From an uncultured Treponema sp. (GTDB lineage: Bacteria > Spirochaetota > Spirochaetia > Treponematales > Treponemataceae), in NCBI GenBank assembly GCA_946403565.1, contig CAMJAJ010000066.1, positions 1 to 6,953 on the forward strand: a DNA stretch of 6,953 nt, written 5' to 3'. Of the stretch, positions 1 through 4,229 are shown piece after piece. The notes beneath the pieces are model-generated. The model saw only the letters and a program-made list of their open reading frames with translations. It did not search any database and was not told where the DNA came from. A program made the translations under genes and the position numbers. Positions within the stretch are counted from its first letter, which is position 1. Each line of letters opens with the position of its first letter.

Positions 1-632
1 AGGTGGAAGAGGTGATGGACCTGGGATTCGACCCCGTGCGCATCGTCGCCGCCATTCCCGACAACCGCGACTTTGACGAGATCCTCTCCAAGCCCGTCAC
101 CATAGCGACGGAGTACCAGAAGCTCAGCGGGGAGTGGGCCGCCTCGCGCAAGATTCAGGCGACCATATTCAGGACATGGGGAACGAGCGAGGGATTCGTG
201 CAGGACAGGCCGGAGTCCATCGCCCAGATATTGATAGACAACACGAGCACCGGTTCGTCGCTGCATGCGAACCACCTCAAGATCATGGACACGCTGATGG
301 AGTCCTCCACCAGGCTGTACGCCAGCAAGGAGGCCATGCGCGACCCGGAGCGGAAGCGGAAGATCCTGGAGCTGAAGATGCTCTTCGAGGCCGTCCTCGC
401 CGCCCGCGACCGCGTCATGCTGGAGATGAACGTCGCCTCCGACAAGTTCGACTCGCTGGTGAAGGGCCTGCCCTCCATGAAGAGCCCCACCGTAAGCCCC
501 CTGTTCGGCGGCGGCGGATACGCGGTCAAGATCGCCGTGAAGAAGGGGGAGGTGCCCACCCTGCTGCCCAAGCTCCAGTCGCTCGGTGCGACCGACATCG
601 TGGAGTATGAGCTGCGCAAGGTCATGCTCTAG
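1..632 (+). CDS. hisG: ATP phosphoribosyltransferase, long form, C-terminal part (5' end outside window)
   Basis: This enzyme condenses ATP with PRPP to phosphoribosyl-ATP, the first and feedback-controlled step of histidine synthesis, in the cytoplasm. The visible 209 residues cover the end of the catalytic domain and a C-terminal regulatory domain. The PRPP-binding loop is recognisable as DNTSTGSSL (visible residues 79-87), preceded by the ATEY segment (35-38) and followed by the family-like MESSTRLYASK (99-109). The last ~75 residues, from RVMLEMNV through SPTVSPL to the end, match the ACT-like histidine-binding domain found only in long-form HisG, so no HisZ partner should be needed. The frame is open to the left edge and the GTG at position 3 is probably an internal valine, so the gene is truncated by the window, not broken. 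The TAG stop lies 3 bases before the next gene, which suggests cotranscription. Family assignment is firm; the taxonomic origin is not. Confidence 0.93.
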   Translation, partial: VEEVMDLGFDPVRIVAAIPDNRDFDEILSKPVTIATEYQKLSGEWAASRKIQATIFRTWGTSEGFVQDRPESIAQILIDNTSTGSSLHANHLKIMDTLMESSTRLYASKEAMRDPERKRKILELKMLFEAVLAARDRVMLEMNVASDKFDSLVKGLPSMKSPTVSPLFGGGGYAVKIAVKKGEVPTLLPKLQSLGATDIVEYELRKVML

Positions 633-635
633 GCG

Positions 636-1943
636 ATGCAGGGCAAGCCTTTCCTCCTGATATTCATCCTGGCCTCCACCTGCTCCTTCCTGCTGGAGGA
701 GGCCCTGGAATTCGTGGACTTCCGCGCGAGGAAACGCAACGGCAGCCGGGTCCCCAAGGAGCTGTTCGGCTACGCGGACTCGCGCCTGCTCAAAAAGACC
801 GCGGCCTACGAGGACGAGAAGTACCGCCTGTTCGTGCCGGAGCACGTGGCCTCCTTCATCCTTTCGCTCGTCCTCGTCCTTTCGGGCTTCTACGTGGCGG
901 TGTACGAACAGCTCGTCCGCGCGACGGGCAGCATCTACCTGACGGCGCTCCTCTTCTTCATCATCACCTCCCTGCCGGACTCGATCATCTCCATACCCTT
1001 CGCCTTCAAGCGCGAGTTCGACATCGAGCGGCGCTACGGGTTCTCCACCATGACGCTCGGCACCTGGCTGCTGGACGGGCTGAAATCCATCATCCTGGGC
1101 CTGGTCATAGCCTGTCCCCTGACCCTGCTGGCCGTCCTCCTGCTGCTCTACCTGCCGGGCTGCTGGTGGCTGCTGCTTTCCGCCGCGTACATAGCCCTCT
1201 CGCTGTCGCTGACCTTCCTGTACCCCCTGGTCATCGCGCCCCTGTTCAACAAATTCACCCCGCTGGAGGCCCCGGAGCTCAAGGGGCGGCTGGAGGCCCT
1301 GCTCACGAAGACGGGCTTCGAGTCCCGGGGCATCTTCGTGATGGACGCCTCCCGGCGCAGCAGGCACAGCAACGCGTACTTCACCGGAATCGGCAGGAGC
1401 AAGCGAGTGGTCCTGTACGACACCCTGCTGGACCAGCTTTCCGTCGACGAGACCGAGTCGGTCCTGGCCCACGAGCTGGGGCACTACAAGCTGAACCACG
1501 TGGTGCGCCGCCTCGCCATGGTCATCCCCCTCACGGTGCTCTTCCTCTTCGCGGTCAGCGTGGTCGTGAAGATGCCCTCGCTGTACGCGTCGTTCGGATT
1601 CGAGGCGGAGACCTCCATCGTGCTGGACGGCGGCAGGCGGATCGAACGGGTCCTGCCCTACATACACTTCATCGGGGTATTCCTGTGCTCCCTGGTCGCG
1701 GCCCCCTTCGCCCCCCTGCTCGCGCTCGTGTCGAACTTCTTCAGCCGCCGCGACGAGTTCCAGGCGGACGCGTTCTCCGCCGAGGCCTGCGGACGGAGCC
1801 GCAGCCTGGTCACCGCGCTGATCAAGCTGCACAAGGAGAACCTGAGCGAGCTGACCCCACCCAAGGTCTACAGCGTGTTCAAGTACAACCACCCGCCCCT
1901 GCTGGAGCGGATCCGCGCGCTGGGGAAATCCCAGCAGGGCTGA
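636..1943 (+). CDS. Ste24/CAAX-prenyl-protease-type M48 membrane metallopeptidase
   Basis: This is a complete 435-residue zinc metalloprotease of peptidase family M48A, the Ste24/CAAX protease 1 type. The zinc motif is HELGH (residues 279-283), and the third ligand is probably E374 in RRDEFQAD. Other family hallmarks are HSNAYFTG (244-251), KRVVLYDTLL (256-265) and the C-terminal NHPPLLERI (418-426). I count about seven hydrophobic segments (roughly 5-22, 71-90, 100-120, 150-172, 176-200, 293-312, 343-368), which fits the seven-helix Ste24 fold around an intramembrane chamber. In eukaryotes Ste24 trims prenylated proteins. In bacteria the substrates are mostly unknown and membrane-protein quality control is the usual suggestion, so I do not assign one. 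The ATG lies 3 bases after the hisG stop and has only a weak upstream AAGGT at 618-622, so translation may be coupled to hisG. The length is normal and all key residues are present. Confidence 0.93.
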   Translation: MQGKPFLLIFILASTCSFLLEEALEFVDFRARKRNGSRVPKELFGYADSRLLKKTAAYEDEKYRLFVPEHVASFILSLVLVLSGFYVAVYEQLVRATGSIYLTALLFFIITSLPDSIISIPFAFKREFDIERRYGFSTMTLGTWLLDGLKSIILGLVIACPLTLLAVLLLLYLPGCWWLLLSAAYIALSLSLTFLYPLVIAPLFNKFTPLEAPELKGRLEALLTKTGFESRGIFVMDASRRSRHSNAYFTGIGRSKRVVLYDTLLDQLSVDETESVLAHELGHYKLNHVVRRLAMVIPLTVLFLFAVSVVVKMPSLYASFGFEAETSIVLDGGRRIERVLPYIHFIGVFLCSLVAAPFAPLLALVSNFFSRRDEFQADAFSAEACGRSRSLVTALIKLHKENLSELTPPKVYSVFKYNHPPLLERIRALGKSQQG

Positions 1944-1974
1944 GGGTTGGGATTCTTCTGAATCATTGCGGCAG

Positions 1975-2002
1975 GTGCGGGGGCAGGCGTTGCACCCCGC
2001 AC
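1975..2002 (+). terminator. GC-rich hairpin after the hisG-M48 pair, possible terminator
   Basis: GTGCGGGG (1975-1982) pairs perfectly with CCCCGCAC (1995-2002), giving an 8-bp stem. The loop can add three more pairs, GCA (1983-1985) with TGC (1991-1993), leaving one bulged A and a five-base loop. The hairpin starts 32 bases after the M48 stop. No run of T follows (the next bases are AGTCCTTAAGG), so it is not a textbook intrinsic terminator. It may stop transcription weakly, protect the 3' end of the message, or be a binding site. The stem is directly seen; the role is inferred. Confidence 0.45.
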
Positions 2003-2115
2003 AGTCCTTAAGGCGGTCCGATAAAACCATATGGGAACCTCGAAAAATTGCGCCATACGCGTTGTGCCTTGAGGCTACGCCGGCGGTTCCGAGGTGACCC
2101 TGAAAAAGCGTATAC
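2003..2115 (+). other. Non-coding leader in front of the GH5 gene
   Basis: This is the rest of the 183-base gap between the M48 and GH5 genes. It is visibly more AT-rich than the genes around it (for example ATAAAACCATATGG and CGAAAAATTG at 2021-2050), which fits a promoter region. I cannot find a convincing -35/-10 pair with correct spacing. ACCTCG (2037-2042) and CGAGGT (2090-2095) form a distant 6-bp inverted repeat that could be chance. There is no tRNA and no recognisable riboswitch. Confidence 0.4.
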
Positions 2116-2121
2116 AGGAGG
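2116..2121 (+). promoter_or_regulatory. Strong ribosome binding site that fixes the GH5 start
   Basis: AGGAGG lies five bases before the ATG at 2127. This favours 2127 over the in-frame GTG at 2094, which would add eleven residues, and over the out-of-frame ATG at 2123, which is only one base from the SD and opens a short spurious frame. Confidence 0.85.
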
Positions 2122-2126
2122 TATGT

Positions 2127-3158
2127 ATGAAACGGTTCGAGGGATTTACGAAAGGGATAAACTTCGGAGGCTGGCTTTCCCAGTGCCGCCACACGCAGGA
2201 GCACTACAGGAGCTTCATCACCGAGGATGACGTCGCCAAGGTCGCGTCATGGGGCCTGGACCACGTGCGGGTCCCCGTGGACTACGAGCTGGTGGAGACG
2301 AACGAGGGCGGCTACAGGGAGGAGGGCTTCGCCTTCATCCAGGACGCCATCGGCTGGTGCAGGAAGCACGGCCTGAACATGATCCTCGACCTCCACAAGA
2401 CATACGGCTACTCATTCGACGAAGGCTACGGCGAGAGCGGATTCTTCGACAGCGCGGCCTATCAGGAGCGCTTCTACCGCCTGTGGGAGGAGTTCGCCCG
2501 GAGGTTCGGCGGGAACGCCGACATGCTGGCATTCGAGCTGCTGAACGAGGTCACGCTCAAGGACTACTGCGAAATCTGGAACCAGATCGCGGACACCTGC
2601 ATAGGGCGCATCCGCAGGATCTGCCCGGACGTGAAGATACTCGTGGGGGGCTACTACAACAACAGCATCAGGGCCGTCCCCGACCTGCGGCCGCCCCATG
2701 ACGGGAACATCGTCTACAACTTCCACTGCTACGAGCCGCTGATCTTCACCCACCAGGGGGCGTACTGGATAAAGACGATGGACACCTCCTTCCGCATGCC
2801 GTTCGATGCAAGCTACGGCTTCTACCGGCAGGCATGCAGGGAGCAGCTGAGCGAGGAGTACACGAACTTCCCCGCGGACGCTACGGACGACCAGACGGTC
2901 ACCGACGCATACTTCGAAAACCTGTTCGCCCCCGCGCTCAAGGCGGCGGAGGAGCGGGACGTCGCCCTCTACTGCGGGGAATACGGCGTGATAAACCTGG
3001 CCTCTGCGGAGGACACGCTGAAATGGTACCGGGCCATCAGCACGGTGCTCGCCCGGCACGGCATAGGCAGGGCCGCCTGGAGCTACAAGGAGATGGACTT
3101 CGGCCTCGCGGACGCGCACCTAGACGGCGTGCGGGACCAGCTGCTCAAATGTCTGTAA
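2127..3158 (+). CDS. Intracellular glycoside hydrolase family 5 (cellulase superfamily) enzyme
   Basis: This is a complete 343-residue single-domain TIM-barrel hydrolase of family GH5, a retaining enzyme cutting beta-linked glycans. The family landmarks occur in order: GINFGGWLSQC near the N-terminus (10-20), HVRVPVD with R48, ILDLHK with H90, LLNEV with the predicted acid/base E141, NFHCYEP with H200 and Y202, YCGEYG with the predicted nucleophile E285, and AAWSYK with W318. No catalytic residue is missing. There is no signal peptide, membrane segment, carbohydrate-binding module or dockerin, so it probably acts in the cytoplasm on imported oligosaccharides or glycosides. I recall similar stand-alone cytoplasmic GH5 proteins in Firmicutes, annotated only generically; exact substrate (beta-glucan, mannan or another beta-glycoside) cannot be read from the sequence. 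Nine cysteines fit a reducing compartment. The start is set by the SD at 2116-2121. The 3' end overlaps the convergent propeller gene by 14 bases. Confidence 0.9.
   Translation: MKRFEGFTKGINFGGWLSQCRHTQEHYRSFITEDDVAKVASWGLDHVRVPVDYELVETNEGGYREEGFAFIQDAIGWCRKHGLNMILDLHKTYGYSFDEGYGESGFFDSAAYQERFYRLWEEFARRFGGNADMLAFELLNEVTLKDYCEIWNQIADTCIGRIRRICPDVKILVGGYYNNSIRAVPDLRPPHDGNIVYNFHCYEPLIFTHQGAYWIKTMDTSFRMPFDASYGFYRQACREQLSEEYTNFPADATDDQTVTDAYFENLFAPALKAAEERDVALYCGEYGVINLASAEDTLKWYRAISTVLARHGIGRAAWSYKEMDFGLADAHLDGVRDQLLKCL
3145..3158. other. Convergent 3' overlap of the GH5 and propeller genes
   Basis: The plus-strand GH5 gene stops with TAA at 3156-3158. The minus-strand propeller gene stops with TGA read from 3147 to 3145. 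The two coding regions therefore share 14 bases and leave no room for a terminator between them. Transcripts from both sides must run into each other's coding sequence or end inside it. Confidence 0.9.
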
Positions 3159-4101
3159 GCGGGAGCTTGTACAGGCCGGTGCGCCACTCGTCCGCATAGA
3201 AGTTCGAGGAGAAGTAGACGTAGAGCGTGCCGTCCTTGACGAAGCCTGACGAGCGGTAGCAGTTCTTCAGGACGGGACCCGGCCCCACCCGCCAGTCCTC
3301 CAGGTCCCGGCTCCGCGCGACATACAGGAAGTAGTCCCCGCCCTTTCCGCCGTCGGGGAGGACCGCGGTCAGCAGCATCAGGTAGCCGTCCGCGCCGTCC
3401 CCGATGACGTCCACGTGCCAGGGGTACAGGCCCGCGGGCAGCCCCGCAAGCTCCAGCTTCCGCGCCCCGGCAAAATCCAGCCCTTCCAGGCTCCGCGCGG
3501 CACTCGTGCGCAGCTCATGGCCGCTGTCGTAGTTCCCCATCACGAACAGGCAGCGGCAGCCTTCGTCCGTCCAGATTATGGCGGGGGAGACGATTATGTC
3601 CACGCCATCCGGCCTTCCCGCCAGCTCCTGCCGGTGCAGGACCTTCCGCTCCCAATGGATCCTGTCCCTGCTCTGGAGGAGGACGACGTTCTGGTAGTCG
3701 GGACGGACGGTCTCCAGGTAGACCAGGCCGTATACCCCTTCGTGCAGGAAGATGTCGGGGTCGTCATTGTGGTCCCGCTCCGGCCTGGGGGCAAGCGGGT
3801 TCAGCCCCGGGGCTTCCTCACGGAAGCTCAGCCCGTCGTCGGAAATGGCGATGCAGGGATTCTCAAAGCTGTCGTTCGTATGTGGATAGGGCGTGAAGGC
3901 GAGGACATAGCTGCCTATCGAACCGTCGTAAAAGATGTCGGGGTGGACCAGCTGCCCGCTCCCGTCGTAGGTGGGTATGTCCAGGCGGAACTTCCTGCGC
4001 AGGGGCAGCGCCTCGATAGACTTACCATCGGTAGGAGCGAACTCCGAAAGGTAGCGGGCCTTTGCGGCCAGCCGTTTAAGCTTGGTCTTTATTCCGAACA
4101 T
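3145..4101 (-). CDS. Putative beta-propeller glycosidase-like protein (GH43/GH32-like fold)
   Basis: This 318-residue protein reads as a five-bladed beta-propeller of the GH43/GH32/GH130-like type. Short beta-rich repeats recur with Asp-Gly turns and the order is typical: LVHPDIFYDG (51-60), a TPYP..ENPCIAISDDG region (70-90) with the 'sample of the season' pattern of sugar hydrolase propellers, DDPDIFLHEG (113-122), SPAIIW (172-177), YPWHVDVIGDG (226-236) and SSGFVKDGTLYVYFSS (284-299). Candidate acidic active-site residues are D55, D116 and possibly E196, but this is a guess from position. I recall proteins with this HPD...ENP pattern in polysaccharide and cell-surface gene clusters with no firm activity, so no substrate is assigned. 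The N-terminus is basic (MFGIKTKLKRLAAKAR) without a signal peptide, so a cytoplasmic location is likely. The start is supported by GGAGGAG five bases upstream. It follows the sensor kinase gene on the same strand after 128 bases. Confidence 0.72.
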   Translation of the reverse strand: MFGIKTKLKRLAAKARYLSEFAPTDGKSIEALPLRRKFRLDIPTYDGSGQLVHPDIFYDGSIGSYVLAFTPYPHTNDSFENPCIAISDDGLSFREEAPGLNPLAPRPERDHNDDPDIFLHEGVYGLVYLETVRPDYQNVVLLQSRDRIHWERKVLHRQELAGRPDGVDIIVSPAIIWTDEGCRCLFVMGNYDSGHELRTSAARSLEGLDFAGARKLELAGLPAGLYPWHVDVIGDGADGYLMLLTAVLPDGGKGGDYFLYVARSRDLEDWRVGPGPVLKNCYRSSGFVKDGTLYVYFSSNFYADEWRTGLYKLPLTDI

Positions 4102-4106
4102 TCGTT

Positions 4107-4113
4107 CTCCTCC
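4107..4113 (-). promoter_or_regulatory. Ribosome binding site of the propeller gene
   Basis: Read on the minus strand this is GGAGGAG, followed by five bases and the ATG at 4101-4099. Its strength and spacing support the chosen start. It also suggests independent translation of this gene, not coupling to the kinase gene 128 bases upstream. Confidence 0.85.
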
Positions 4114-4139
4114 AAATCATTCTTGCGGCCGCGTCACCG

Positions 4140-4173
4140 GGCAGGCCGCTACGGCCAGTAGCAAAGGCAGGCC
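4140..4173 (-). repeat. 8-bp direct repeat flanking a small inverted repeat in the kinase-propeller gap
   Basis: On the plus strand GGCAGGCC occurs at 4140-4147 and again at 4166-4173, 26 bases apart. Between the copies lies GCTAC (4148-4152), GGCCA, GTAGC (4157-4161), a 5-bp inverted repeat with a five-base loop. Two direct copies around a symmetric centre, 39 bases or more upstream of the propeller start, could be an operator. In GC-rich DNA chance is a real alternative. No promoter boxes are convincing nearby. Confidence 0.35.
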
Positions 4174-4187
4174 CTTATGCGGCCATC

Positions 4188-4207
4188 CCGGTGGATACGA
4201 CCACCGG
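4188..4207 (-). terminator. Hairpin just downstream of the sensor kinase gene
   Basis: CCGGTGG (4188-4194) and CCACCGG (4201-4207) form a perfect 7-bp stem with a six-base loop. On the minus strand it begins 22 bases after the kinase stop codon. No U-run follows in the direction of transcription, so it may be a weak or factor-assisted terminator, or an RNA-stability element that separates kinase and propeller expression. Confidence 0.4.
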
Positions 4208-4229
4208 CCCGCACCCGAGATACAGGCCT

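Noticed and set aside
2111..2116. TATACA as a -10 box
   Set aside because: Transcription from it would start at or next to the SD site and leave no usable leader; no matching -35 lies at the right distance.
2094..2126. Upstream GTG start for the GH5 gene
   Set aside because: It would place the strong AGGAGG inside the coding region, and the added eleven residues lie before the family's conserved beginning.
2048..2230. Short plus-strand frame overlapping the GH5 start
   Set aside because: It runs out of frame into the GH5 coding region, and its ATG at 2123 is too close to the SD site. The product shows no recognisable features.
2412..3119. Minus-strand open frame of 235 codons opposite the GH5 gene
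   Set aside because: The GH5 frame carries all catalytic motifs. The antisense product has only Val/Arg/Glu-rich sequence typical of a shadow frame.
4124..4131. GCGGCCGC palindrome
   Set aside because: A single 8-base GC palindrome is expected by chance in this composition, and nothing around it supports a function.
3415..4161. Plus-strand open frame of 248 codons opposite the propeller gene
   Set aside because: It has no SD site and a low-complexity composition, and the opposite strand has clear family motifs and a strong SD site.
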